Below, one piece after another: positions 7,555 through 17,300 of a DNA stretch of 30,562 nt. Under the pieces are notes generated by a model. It made no database searches. It saw only the letters and a list, made by a program, of their open reading frames with translations, and had not been told where the DNA came from. The DNA lies in the NCBI GenBank assembly GCA_964542855.1, contig CAZIWJ010000009.1, positions 1 through 30,562 on the forward strand. The letters run 5' to 3'. The number at the start of each line of letters is the position of its first letter. The stretch's first letter is position 1. Made by a program: the position numbers and the translations under genes. The stretch is from CAZIWJ01 sp964542855 (GTDB lineage: Bacteria > Bacteroidota > Bacteroidia > Cytophagales > Cyclobacteriaceae).

Positions 7555-8748
7555 TCACTGGTCATCAGTAACCGACTTTTCAACATTCTGGGTATCCAGG
7601 TTAAATTGCAGCGATACCCGGAGCGTTTCGGCCAGGGGATGGTTTTGTTCGGTAGGTAGCAAATAGGCAAAATCTACCCCGAATACCTGGTAACGCAAAC
7701 CAATTCCCACGGTGAAAAAATTACGTCCGCCTTTCTGCTTATTTTCATAAAAATAGCCGGTGCGAACTGCAAATAGTTCGTTGTACCAGTATTCAATTCC
7801 TGCTGAAATCATAACTTCCTGCATTTCCTCCGAGAAACCATCGGGAGCATCGCTAAACGAACCGAATACCCCTCTGAATAACCCCCGGTTAGGATCTTTC
7901 CCCCTGGCAATTTGGTTGGTAAGGCTTCCATTTTCATCAACCTCGAATACCGGGGGAGAAGGAACCAGCAGTTTGTTTACATCAAAGGCAAAAGTAACAG
8001 CGTTGAAAGGATCCAGGTCAATACTCAATGCTGTACCCAATCGTAGGTTGGTTGGAATGAAATCAGCATCTTCTTCTCCCTGGTAGGTAACCTTCGGCCC
8101 GAAATTTGAAAACCCTCCTGCTACGGCAAAATTGCCGTTTTTAGCCCCCAGAATAATATCGCTTTCGTAAAACACGCCCAGGTCAACGGAGAAACCATTA
8201 GCTGCCTGGGCAGTAGAACTATTGATTGAAGCCCCGGAGAGCAAGTTTGAGTTAATATAACGGGCCGTAAGCCCAACGCTGAAGCTCTCTGTAAGCTTTC
8301 TGGAATACGTACCACTGAGTGTAAATTCTCGCGGGCTTATTTGTTGGGTGGTTTGCCCTGCCGTGTTAGTCAGGTTAATGTCGCCCAGGTCGAAATATCG
8401 TAAGGTAAATGCAGCAGCCTGTTCTTCCGTGATTTTCTTTACCACCGACAAGTACGAAATCGACATATCGTTCACTACATTTTTTAACCAGGGCGTAAAT
8501 GACGCCGACAAGGAAAGGTCGCTTTCAATGTAGGCCAGTTTCGCTGGATTCCAGAATACTGCATTGGCATCAGGAGAAATGGCAGCACCCGCATCGCCCA
8601 TTGCACTGGATCGTGCATCGGGGGCAATAAGTATAAAGGGAACCGAGGTGGTAATGGCCCGATTGGTTGAATCTCTTCCTATTAACTGTTGCGACAATCC
8701 CTGGATTGAAGAATGTAAAATGAAAATAGATATTAGTACTCTTTTCAT
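7555..8748 (-). CDS. porV: T9SS outer-membrane shuttle protein PorV
   Basis: PorV (also called LptO) is a FadL-like outer-membrane beta-barrel of the type IX secretion system. By family knowledge, it collects cargo from the SprA translocon and hands it to the PorU sortase. The 397 residues start with a signal peptide (MKRVLISIFILHSSIQGLSQ, cleavage near residue 20). The conserved family start follows: TTSVPFILIAPDARSSAMGD and AVFWNPAKLAY. The rest alternates in the amphipathic way expected for barrel strands, and the C-terminal part includes YQVFGVDFAYLLP. It follows porU by 21 bp, matching the known functional pairing. A generic PorV/PorQ family member is the alternative, but the porU linkage argues for PorV itself. 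Confidence 0.92.
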   Translation of the reverse strand: MKRVLISIFILHSSIQGLSQQLIGRDSTNRAITTSVPFILIAPDARSSAMGDAGAAISPDANAVFWNPAKLAYIESDLSLSASFTPWLKNVVNDMSISYLSVVKKITEEQAAAFTLRYFDLGDINLTNTAGQTTQQISPREFTLSGTYSRKLTESFSVGLTARYINSNLLSGASINSSTAQAANGFSVDLGVFYESDIILGAKNGNFAVAGGFSNFGPKVTYQGEEDADFIPTNLRLGTALSIDLDPFNAVTFAFDVNKLLVPSPPVFEVDENGSLTNQIARGKDPNRGLFRGVFGSFSDAPDGFSEEMQEVMISAGIEYWYNELFAVRTGYFYENKQKGGRNFFTVGIGLRYQVFGVDFAYLLPTEQNHPLAETLRVSLQFNLDTQNVEKSVTDDQ

Positions 8749-8769
8749 GTATAGGGTAGTAAATACTTT

Positions 8770-11700
8770 TTATTTCGTAACCAATATTTTCTGGTCTTGC
8801 TGATATCTCTTTGCACTGCCTTGCACCTGGAGAATTATTCTGGCAAAATAAAGCCCTTTACTGAGCGATAAACTACGCAAAGAAAACGTTAAGTTTTTTA
8901 TTCTGGTATTGCTTCCTGAAATTCTTTTAACTTCCCGATGTACTATTTTTCCTGTGTTATTCATAATTGCTACCTGGCATTCCAGGTTCTCGCCAGCCTG
9001 ATTGTGATCGATCATGAGGCTCAATTGCTCGTTCTCACTTATCGGATTGGGGTATAAGGTAATATTTTTAACCGCTAAATTAGCTTCATCAGTAACTTCG
9101 AAAAAAGTTTCAGCAACACCAAGATTATTATTGTTGTCCCAGGCCTGCAGTTTAATAGTATATACACCCGGCTCCAGGCCAACCAGCGGATAATCTAGCG
9201 TACCAGCCTGGTAAGTGTCCACGTCGGTAGCAAAAAAATTATTCAGAATAACCTCTTTTCGCATGTTGCTCCCTTCTTTTCTCAGGATACCAATGATGTC
9301 CTGCCCATCGCCATTCCCGGACACATTTATTCCGCTTTCGTCAGTAATATAAGCCAGTAAGTGGGTATTATTACCCACAATTTCACCTTCCTGGTATGAA
9401 TTGTCATCGAGGTAAACTGAAATTTCAGGTCCGGCTTTATCCAGCGGGTTATACTGGCCATCCCCGTTAATTAAAATTTCGGCGTTAGCCCCGAAAGCAT
9501 CCCGGCTATTATTTTCATGAACAGCGTACATGCTTAGCTTGGCCAGGCCTTCTCCGTACTGCACATTTCTCGGTACCCGGGCATTAATGGTGAAAACACC
9601 CCGGCGAACTTTTACCTTGCCCTGGGCAATAACGTTTTCGCGCGTTGAATAACTCATCGGGCTACTTCCGTTTCCAAGGGTTTTCTTTTGCACCGGAATG
9701 TCATACAAAGTATATTCCAGTTCACCGTTAAAGGACGGGTCTAGTTGGTTTTCAGCGGGAAGCAACACCTTTCCGGTTAGGGTAACTTCACTGTTTGCGG
9801 CAAGAGCATCAACAGAATCTGTCTGGTTTACGGTAGTGAGATCGATATTCCGCTCAGGATAAGCTAAAGTTAAAGAAGGGTCTCCAAGCAGCGAAAAGTT
9901 TCTGTTCACGCTGCCACTCAGCGCTTCGTTTTTGGTTTGCTTAAAAATATCTCCCAGGGAAAGGTATTCGTTATTCACCCTGGAAAAAACTTTCCGGTAG
10001 AAGGCCTGGTTCAACCGAAAATTTGAACTGGAAAACACAGGCCTGGCAGTAGTAACCAAACCGATGGCTCCTCCCCTGGGGTTTAGCAGTAACAATTCGC
10101 CCCCAGAAGTTATTACCGGGCTATCGTGGCGACCAAATTCACAGGTTGCTGTAACAAAAAAGGGCAGCCGCTCATAATTATCCCAGGTGTTAACCATGGT
10201 TAAATCAAGAATACGTTCCTGGGCCCATCCCTGCTCGCTACCGTGCCCCGTATAATTAACAATTAACGCCCCTTCGTTAATGAGGGTATTCAGGGCATTG
10301 TTTAAACCGGGGGCCACCTCTCCCACCGATGTAGAAACCTGCTCGAACGCGTCGGTATAAAATTTATCGATAAGAAAAGCAGAATGATTGGCATCTACAA
10401 AAGTAGCAAGGTCTTCGGCATCGAGCTGGTGCCGGTTACGGTCACCATCGTCGGCAACGAAAGCAACTTTTCTTTTCCAGTTCCCGGTAAGTGGCGAATT
10501 TTCGTAATAAATAATCTTATCAACCACGGTTTTGGCTTCATTAATGGATTTAACTGGAAGGCGCCCCACCCCTAAATCCAGGGTGTGATCGCCGGAAGAG
10601 TTTTCTATCCATACCCCCTCGTCTTCTTCCATGAAGCCAAAGTAATCGTCGGAAGAATAACTGTAAATCGGGTGCAGGGAGTTTCTCGACTCGTAAGTAG
10701 GTACAAGGTTGTTGGCGTTACCCAGTATATTTTTAAAATCGAAAGTCCCCTTTCCAAAAAGTAACAGGTATTTCAGCCGATCGGGCGACCGTAGATATAG
10801 CGTTCGCACGAAATTACGAATAGCTGTTACATCGCGGGTTCCGGAAGCAAATTCATTGAACAGCTCTTCCACCTCAACAACAGTAGTGGCAAGGTTTCGA
10901 TTATTTTTGTGCTGAGCCAGCCGATTGGCTTCGCTCATGAAGCGGGCAGGACTGATGATCAGCATTTCTGGCGTCGGTGTGCCCAGAACGTTCTGATTAT
11001 CAATACTTATAACCCGTTCCGGGTTGGCTAACGTAGATTTGTTAAAAGCCACAAACTCCCTAAGCCTTTTACCGGAGCTGGCCTCCACGGTGTAACGAAG
11101 TCGGTCGCCCGAAAGTGAATACCCCTGCTCTACCGGCTTCAGCGGGTCAGACACGTCCCAGATAAAAATATCCCCCGGGGCATTTGCCATTTCCCATTTC
11201 GTTAATTCCGGGCCCTTACTTTTTTTATTCCGGAAAAAGAACGTCTGTTTATTCCACTTCAGCTTTTGAGTCGCTTCAAGTAAAATATAATCCAGATTAG
11301 CCCGGCCCGATCCATTCATCTGCAGGGTTAAGCGCACTTCATCGGCGGAGTTACCATTTAGTGTACTGGAAAAAAGTGCTAGCTGTTGTTTATTCACGCT
11401 GCCCTTTATGCTGTAGGTTTCGGCTACAATAGGCTCCAAACCTACACTTTCCGTTTGAATGTTGTTAATATTTATTTCTAATTGTGCTGTTCTGGTAGAT
11501 CTTCCAATAACTGATGTTGTTATTCGGGCTGCAGAATTTTTAATTAGTCCCGGCACCGGGAACACTACTTCAGCTAAAGCCCCGCCGGTAAATAATTCAC
11601 CGTACCATTCCCGGCCAGACTGTACTATAGAAAATAAATCGCGCTCGTGGGCAAATAATCCATCTGATGTGGTAATAAGCGTGCCATTGCCTACTGCTGA

Positions 11701-12171
11701 TGGCCGTTGATCTACTCTCAGGCCAGGCTCGTTACCGGCAGTAAGAAAATAAAAAGTAGTATCGGAATAAGGATTATTAGAGTAATTAATGCCCCAGTTA
11801 TTTTCATCATTTTGCTCAAAAGCGAGGGAATGAGGAGACTGTCCGAAAAAAATAATGTAGTCGCCGGGGTCAAAGCTGCTGTCTTTTCCGCCGTACACCT
11901 GTATTGCATTCTGCTGGGGTTGGTTAAAAAACGGCACCGCATTAGATTGCGGCAGTTGTTTACCCCCGTTCCCATAAATTTGAATAAAATCAGGATCCAG
12001 GTCATCAACGGGAAATCCTGCATCAGCCAGCAACTCATAGGTAATTTTGTACATCCCTTTACTGGTAACCGCAATTTTTATCCAGTTGCCGCGGGCAAAG
12101 ATCGATGACTGCCCCATACACTGGAACTGAATCATACTAAAGACCACCAGTAAGTATACTGCCCTTTTCAC
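8770..12171 (-). CDS. porU: T9SS sortase PorU (C25 peptidase-like)
   Basis: PorU is the cell-surface sortase of the type IX system: it removes the C-terminal signal domain of cargo and, in Porphyromonas, attaches cargo to A-LPS. The protein has 1133 residues with a signal peptide (MKRAVYLLVVFSMIQFQCMG). A gingipain-like C25 catalytic domain spans about 400-770. The catalytic pair is visible: H643 in VNYTGHGSEQGWA and C677 in FFVTATCEFGRHDSP, 34 residues apart and close to the spacing in P. gingivalis PorU. The last ~98 residues (from 1036: NITLYPNPISENEQLSL to QQDQKILVTK) form a T9SS-type C-terminal domain, which PorU keeps. It lies between purS (35 bp before it) and porV (21 bp after). Confidence 0.95.
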   Translation of the reverse strand: MKRAVYLLVVFSMIQFQCMGQSSIFARGNWIKIAVTSKGMYKITYELLADAGFPVDDLDPDFIQIYGNGGKQLPQSNAVPFFNQPQQNAIQVYGGKDSSFDPGDYIIFFGQSPHSLAFEQNDENNWGINYSNNPYSDTTFYFLTAGNEPGLRVDQRPSAVGNGTLITTSDGLFAHERDLFSIVQSGREWYGELFTGGALAEVVFPVPGLIKNSAARITTSVIGRSTRTAQLEININNIQTESVGLEPIVAETYSIKGSVNKQQLALFSSTLNGNSADEVRLTLQMNGSGRANLDYILLEATQKLKWNKQTFFFRNKKSKGPELTKWEMANAPGDIFIWDVSDPLKPVEQGYSLSGDRLRYTVEASSGKRLREFVAFNKSTLANPERVISIDNQNVLGTPTPEMLIISPARFMSEANRLAQHKNNRNLATTVVEVEELFNEFASGTRDVTAIRNFVRTLYLRSPDRLKYLLLFGKGTFDFKNILGNANNLVPTYESRNSLHPIYSYSSDDYFGFMEEDEGVWIENSSGDHTLDLGVGRLPVKSINEAKTVVDKIIYYENSPLTGNWKRKVAFVADDGDRNRHQLDAEDLATFVDANHSAFLIDKFYTDAFEQVSTSVGEVAPGLNNALNTLINEGALIVNYTGHGSEQGWAQERILDLTMVNTWDNYERLPFFVTATCEFGRHDSPVITSGGELLLLNPRGGAIGLVTTARPVFSSSNFRLNQAFYRKVFSRVNNEYLSLGDIFKQTKNEALSGSVNRNFSLLGDPSLTLAYPERNIDLTTVNQTDSVDALAANSEVTLTGKVLLPAENQLDPSFNGELEYTLYDIPVQKKTLGNGSSPMSYSTRENVIAQGKVKVRRGVFTINARVPRNVQYGEGLAKLSMYAVHENNSRDAFGANAEILINGDGQYNPLDKAGPEISVYLDDNSYQEGEIVGNNTHLLAYITDESGINVSGNGDGQDIIGILRKEGSNMRKEVILNNFFATDVDTYQAGTLDYPLVGLEPGVYTIKLQAWDNNNNLGVAETFFEVTDEANLAVKNITLYPNPISENEQLSLMIDHNQAGENLECQVAIMNNTGKIVHREVKRISGSNTRIKNLTFSLRSLSLSKGLYFARIILQVQGSAKRYQQDQKILVTK

Positions 12172-12206
12172 AAAATAGGTTTTAATTTAAAACTACCGGG
12201 TAGGTT

Positions 12207-12458
12207 TTATATTGCAGAAACAGTGAACGAATAAGTTTCCATGATTAAATTAGCAAGCAGTTTTTCACAGGCCGATTCTACTTTACCGTTGGCTTCCTCT
12301 TCCGATGCTGCCTGGATTTCTATGGTAACATGTTTGCCTATACGAATATCTTCAACGCCCTCAAAGCCCATGTTTTCTAAACCGAGTTTTACCGCTTTTC
12401 CCTGGGGGTCGAGAATTTCTTTCTTCGGCATGATTTCTATTTCAGCAAGGTATTTCAT
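12207..12458 (-). CDS. purS: Phosphoribosylformylglycinamidine synthase subunit PurS
   Basis: PurS is the small subunit that bridges PurQ and the short form of PurL in FGAM synthase, step four of purine synthesis. The 83 residues match the family, with the N-terminal KYLAEIEIMPKKEILDPQGK and GLENMGFEGVEDIRIGKHV typical of it. It forms dimers in known structures and has no catalytic residues of its own. It lies 9 bp after pssA and 35 bp before porU on the same strand, so it is probably in the same transcript. Its presence implies a separate small PurL and PurQ elsewhere in the genome instead of the single large PurL. Confidence 0.93.
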   Translation of the reverse strand: MKYLAEIEIMPKKEILDPQGKAVKLGLENMGFEGVEDIRIGKHVTIEIQAASEEEANGKVESACEKLLANLIMETYSFTVSAI

Positions 12459-12467
12459 CTGCTATAT

Positions 12468-13163
12468 TTATTTAAATGCGAATATACCAATTGAATAAAT
12501 GATATAGAAACCCAACAGGGGCAGAAAAGCTAACTGCCCGAACAAGATTAAACCCGCAAAAAACAATCCAATAAGAATATACCGGTGGCGGTTTGCTTTC
12601 CAGGAATAACCGTGAAATTTAATATTTAGCAACTTAACATCACTAACCATCAGCAGCCCAACCAGCAATGGGAATCCAACCAGCAGCACGATTATTACTG
12701 TAGAAGGGTTTTTCAACCAGGAAACTCCCGTGGTGGTGATGGATAACAACGGGATAGATATTAAAGCCAGTGCTGCTGCCGGACTGGGTAATCCATTAAA
12801 ATAATTACGTTGTTCTTCATCCAGGTTAAACCTGGCCAGTCGCCAGGCTGAAAAACAGGGTAGTAGTAAAACTACACCGGTTACCAGTGCCGCAGTAAGG
12901 GTTTGAAGGTAGGCGTAATAAAGAAGGGCCGGTAAAACCCCGAAACTTACCAGGTCGGCCAGCGAATCTAACTGTGCCCCTAAGGCCGATTGCACTTTCA
13001 GCAACCGGGCAACCAGGCCGTCGAACACATCAAATATCCCCGCAGCTATTACCAGGTAAATGGCAAAAAGAAATTTACTCTCCAGCAAGCAGGCAATACC
13101 GATTACCCCACACACCAGGTTAAGCAGGGTAATTAAATTTGGAATATGCCTTTTGAACGACAA
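12468..13163 (-). CDS. pssA: CDP-diacylglycerol-serine O-phosphatidyltransferase
   Basis: This membrane enzyme makes phosphatidylserine from CDP-diacylglycerol and serine; decarboxylation then gives phosphatidylethanolamine. The 231 residues include the complete CDP-alcohol phosphotransferase signature DxxDGxxARx8GxxxDxxxD, read as D45, D48, G49, A52, R53, G62, D66 and D70. Several hydrophobic segments of transmembrane length follow (roughly 10-27, 31-45, 75-110, 130-150, 155-175 and 200-228). The N-terminal MSFKRHIPNLITLLNLVCGV is typical of bacterial type II PssA. A phosphatidylglycerophosphate synthase is less likely because of the NLVCGVIGI start and DSLADLVSFG context. It is the first gene of the leftward pssA-purS-porU-porV cluster, and its promoter should lie in the 137-bp gap before 13301. 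Confidence 0.92.
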   Translation of the reverse strand: MSFKRHIPNLITLLNLVCGVIGIACLLESKFLFAIYLVIAAGIFDVFDGLVARLLKVQSALGAQLDSLADLVSFGVLPALLYYAYLQTLTAALVTGVVLLLPCFSAWRLARFNLDEEQRNYFNGLPSPAAALALISIPLLSITTTGVSWLKNPSTVIIVLLVGFPLLVGLLMVSDVKLLNIKFHGYSWKANRHRYILIGLFFAGLILFGQLAFLPLLGFYIIYSIGIFAFK

Positions 13164-13300
13164 CTATATAGTTTTTAAAATGGTTGTGAATGAAACAGTG
13201 CTCATCCCCGGATGTGAATTAACAGCTGTTTATTCTTACATGGGTCAATAATCCTACTAATAATCGTATTTTTCAAGATTAACAAATCTTAAATTTAGGC

Positions 13301-14386
13301 ATGAACGTTAATACCATCATTGTTGGTGCCGGTTTATCCGGAACTTTACTCGCTTACGCTTTGAAGAGCAAGGGTGAGCAGGTGTTGGTCGTTAACACAA
13401 CTAACGCACCTTCGGCTTCCAGCGTGGCAGCGGGTTTGTACAACCCGGTAACGGGCCGAAAGATGGTAAAAACCTGGCACGCAGATGTATTGTTCCCGGA
13501 ACTGGATAGTACCTACCGCCGGCTTGAACAACTAACCGGGGAGCTTTTTATGCATCACATGCCCATATACCGCCCTTTCCTCAATCCGGAAGAACAAAAC
13601 GAGTGGTCAGAAAAAGGAACCTCCCCTGCTTTCCATGATTTTGTAGATGAAGTTGCTACCGCTGCCCTCTACCCCGACCTGGTGAATGACCCGTTCGGTG
13701 GCCTGGTCCTAAAACAGTCGGGTTATCTCGATATCCCGGCATTGCTCCGGTCTATGCACCGTTGGTTGCAAGAAAATAACCTGCTGGTTCACGATAAATT
13801 CAATTATTCAGCGTTAAACCTGTATAACCAGTCGGTGAAATGGAAAGATGTGCATGCCGAAAAGGTTATTTGCTGCGAAGGCTTTGGCGTACAACATAAT
13901 CCGTATTTCAACTGGCTTCCTTTTTCGCCGGTTAAAGGAGAGTTAATGGTCATTAAGCCCGACTACGACTGGTATAAGCAAGGAGTGAAATTGATTTTTA
14001 ACCGGGGCCTCTTTATTATTCCCATTGGTGATGGAAATTACCGGGTGGGTTCAACCTATGAACACAAAGAACTTAACCATGAAATTACCGCGGAAGGCAA
14101 ACTAAAATTGAAAAAAAAGCTCAGCCAGTTGCTCAATGTAAATTACCGGGTAGTAGAACAAAGAGCGGGTGTACGCCCGGCTACCCGCGACCGCAAACCC
14201 ATCATTGGTCAGCATCCCTCCCATCCACAACTGTTAGTTTTTAATGGCATGGGGTCGAAAGGTGCCTCCCTGGTGCCTTTTTTTGCCCATCATTTTGCCA
14301 ACTGCCTGCATGCCAATCAACCCCTGCTTAACGAGGTTGATGTTGAAAGATTTTATTCATTTTATGACAAGAAAAATGAACTGTAG
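13301..14386 (+). CDS. FAD-dependent oxidoreductase of the DAO family
   Basis: The 361-residue protein begins with an FAD-binding Rossmann motif, VGAGLSG (G9, G11, G14), directly after the start, then ALKSKGEQVLVVN, the strand that ends in a ribose-binding region. A C-terminal block AGVRPATRDRKPIIGQHP and FNGMGSKGASLVP is typical of D-amino-acid-oxidase-like (DAO) proteins and resembles the oxidase half of MnmC. GLYNPVTGRKMVKTWHADVLF (split: GLYNPVTGRK, MVKTWHADVLF) near 46-66 is similar to MnmC-type oxidases too. The substrate cannot be named; an amino-acid or modified-tRNA substrate is possible. No methyltransferase half is present, so it is not a full MnmC. A 6-bp inverted repeat (13275-13290) lies just before the start. 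It overlaps the next gene by 11 bp. Confidence 0.85.
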   Translation: MNVNTIIVGAGLSGTLLAYALKSKGEQVLVVNTTNAPSASSVAAGLYNPVTGRKMVKTWHADVLFPELDSTYRRLEQLTGELFMHHMPIYRPFLNPEEQNEWSEKGTSPAFHDFVDEVATAALYPDLVNDPFGGLVLKQSGYLDIPALLRSMHRWLQENNLLVHDKFNYSALNLYNQSVKWKDVHAEKVICCEGFGVQHNPYFNWLPFSPVKGELMVIKPDYDWYKQGVKLIFNRGLFIIPIGDGNYRVGSTYEHKELNHEITAEGKLKLKKKLSQLLNVNYRVVEQRAGVRPATRDRKPIIGQHPSHPQLLVFNGMGSKGASLVPFFAHHFANCLHANQPLLNEVDVERFYSFYDKKNEL

Positions 14387-17300
14387 AGCCCTACTATTTT
14401 TGTTGCTAATTTTCCTGGCTGCTCCTGCTTTTTCGCAGGAAGTACGAAATGAATTCGGTAAAAACCGCGTGCAGTACAAAGAGTTTAACTGGCAAAGCTA
14501 CCGATCGGATAATTTCGACGTTTATTTTTACGCCGGAGGACAAAAAAATGCCCGCCAGGCTGTTCTTTTCCTGGAAGAACAGTTCGACCGGATTACTGAT
14601 GTAATTGGTTACGCCCCTTACAAAAAAACCAAGATTTTCCTGTATAACTCGGTTCATGATCTTCAGCAGTCTAACGTAGGTGTTAACGACAACCTGTTCA
14701 CAGTAGGCGGGCAAACCAACTTCGTTAAAGCCCAGGTTGAAATAGCCTTTACCGGAAGTATGGTCAGTTTTAAAGAAAAACTGGTTTATGAGGTTTCTGA
14801 AATGCTGATAAACGATATGATGTTTGGTGGAAGCCTAACCGACATGTTTCAGAGTTCATACCTGCTTTCACTGCCCGAATGGTTTACCCGGGGAGCAGCC
14901 CGCTACATCGCTTTCGGCTGGGACGTTAAAATGGATGATATGGCCCGCGATCTTTTTGCCAACGAGAGCAACCCCAAATTATCGAAGTATTCCGGCAGGG
15001 AGGCTGCACTTATCGGTCAAAGCATCTGGAATTATATCGCCATTAAATACGGGAAGAGCAGCATTTCCAATATCCTTAACCTCACCCGCATCATCAGAAA
15101 TGAGGAAAACAGTATTATTAATACGCTGGGCATTTCTTTCAGAATGTTCCTGAAAAACTGGAACAATTATTACCGGAACATGAATACGCAAATCAGGGAA
15201 TCTTACGACCGCATGTCGCCGGAGAACCAGATTGGCAGAACCAGGAAGGCAGACCTGGAGTACCACCACGTATCAATGAGCCCGGACGGCCGATTCGTGG
15301 CTTTTTCGGAAAACTACCGGGGGAAGTACCGGGTTAGGGTTTTTGATACGAAAAAAAACAGGACCAAAACCGTTCACAGTGGAGGATACAAGGTCATTAA
15401 CCAGGAAATTGATAAGGAGCTTCCCCTTTTAAACTGGCAGGATAAATCCACGCTTGGGATAGTTGGGGTTAAACACGGCCAGAACTACCTGTGGCTCTAC
15501 AACACCAGTTCTAAAAATAAGCAACAGCGTAAACTGGTTAGGTTTAACCAGGTAAAAGATTTCTCTTTTATGCCGGGGGGCCGTTTACTGGTGCTCAGTG
15601 CCGACCTGAACGGACAAAATGATTTATTCTTTTTTAATCCCAACCGGAATACAATAAGCCGGCTAACCAACGATATTTACGACGATCTCAACCCACGCTT
15701 TATTCCGGGTACCGAATCAATTGTTTTCAGCAGTAACCGCCCTACCGACTCGCTGGGCTCAATATTCAGCCCGAGACAGGATATTAACCTGAAAAATGAT
15801 ATTGAAGATAACTTTAACCTGTTTATTTACCGGTACGATACCGAAGTTCCTGAACTGCACCGGGTAACCAATACGGTTGCCAACGACATTAAACCAATAC
15901 CCGCTAACGATAATGAAGTTTTCTACCTCAGCAACCAGCGGGGCATTTACAATATTTACCGTTACTCCTTAAAGGATTCGGTTTACAACCAGGTTTCGAA
16001 TTATACGGTTAGTATTCAGCACTACGACCTAAACCCGCAGGGAAACCAGTTGGCTACCATCATGTTATCGGATTTAACTGACGGGGTGTTCTACGACGAT
16101 GATTACGACCTTTACCGAAACATATTTACCCCCAAAACCCAGCGCCAGCAGGCCATACAGGCCCGTTTTGTATCGCAAAGGCTGGCCAAAAAAAGGAAGG
16201 ATGCCCGGCGAAAAGCAAACGCTAATTTTAAAAAAATTGAACGTCTGGGTCCCGATGCAGGCTTTCCTTCTTTACCGATTGTTTACGCAGAAAAATTAAA
16301 CGGAAAAAAACCGGCTAAGGAAGAAACGCCGGTCGACGTGCAGGATGAATCCGTTCAGGAAACGATCGCTGACTTTGTGGATACCGAAAATTACCAGTTC
16401 GATATCGAGACAAAAGAATCGCTCAAAACGGATGATTTCGAGTTCGATACAACCGAAGAGAAAACCGTTTCCGACCGGTTTAATCCCGATCAACGTTCCG
16501 GTAAAGGCCAGAACCGGACCAGTTCATTCCTTACCCGCTACCGGAAACTTCAGCAGGAAGTTACTGTTGATGGCCCTTTCCCGTATCAAAGCCGCTTCAC
16601 TGCCGATAACCTGATCACCTCCCTGCAAATTGATCAACTGCGGGGGCTGGGCTTTCAACTGGAAACACAAATGAACGACCTGCTGGAAAACCACCGTTTT
16701 TATGGCGGGGTGCTGGCAATAACTGATTTAAGAAGTGGTAACGTATTTGGTGAATACCAGTACCTGAAAAACCGGATCGATTACCACGCACGATACGAAA
16801 GAAACAGTATATTCAGGGAATCGGAAGAAAACCCCCGGACCCGTCATAAGTACATCTTTAACAAGTTTGAAGTAGGGGCTGCTTTACCCCTGAACGTAAC
16901 CAGCCGGATTTTCTTTTCACCTTTTTACGCTAACACCAACTTTTACGACTTGTCGGTTAGCCAGCAATTATCCGGCCCCAATAACCTGATAAGAGAAAAC
17001 ACCGAGAACCAGGTTCACTATGCCGGCTTTAAAACCGGGATGGTTTTCGATAATACGCTGTTAAACGGGTTAAATACTTACGAAGGCACAAAAGCAAAAT
17101 TAACCCTGCAAAGCTTCCAGGGGGTAACAGCGCCCAATAAATCTTTTACAAACATTGAACTGGATGTGCGCCATTACCAGAAAATTCACCGTGAATTTAT
17201 CCTCGCCACCCGACTGTTCTACGGTACTTACCTGGGTGCCAATAAACAGCGGTACCTGCTCGGCGGGCAGGATAACTGGCTGTTTAACCAAACGGATAAT

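Noticed and set aside
13275..13290. AAGATT-AACA-AATCTT inverted repeat just before the DAO-type oxidoreductase start
   Set aside because: Only 6 bp per arm and A/T-rich; it may be an operator, but one short copy is not enough to call a feature.
14244..14375. Upstream extension of the Omp85-like gene's frame
   Set aside because: It lies inside the end of the oxidoreductase gene, shows no conserved character, and would hide the clear signal peptide that begins at 14376.
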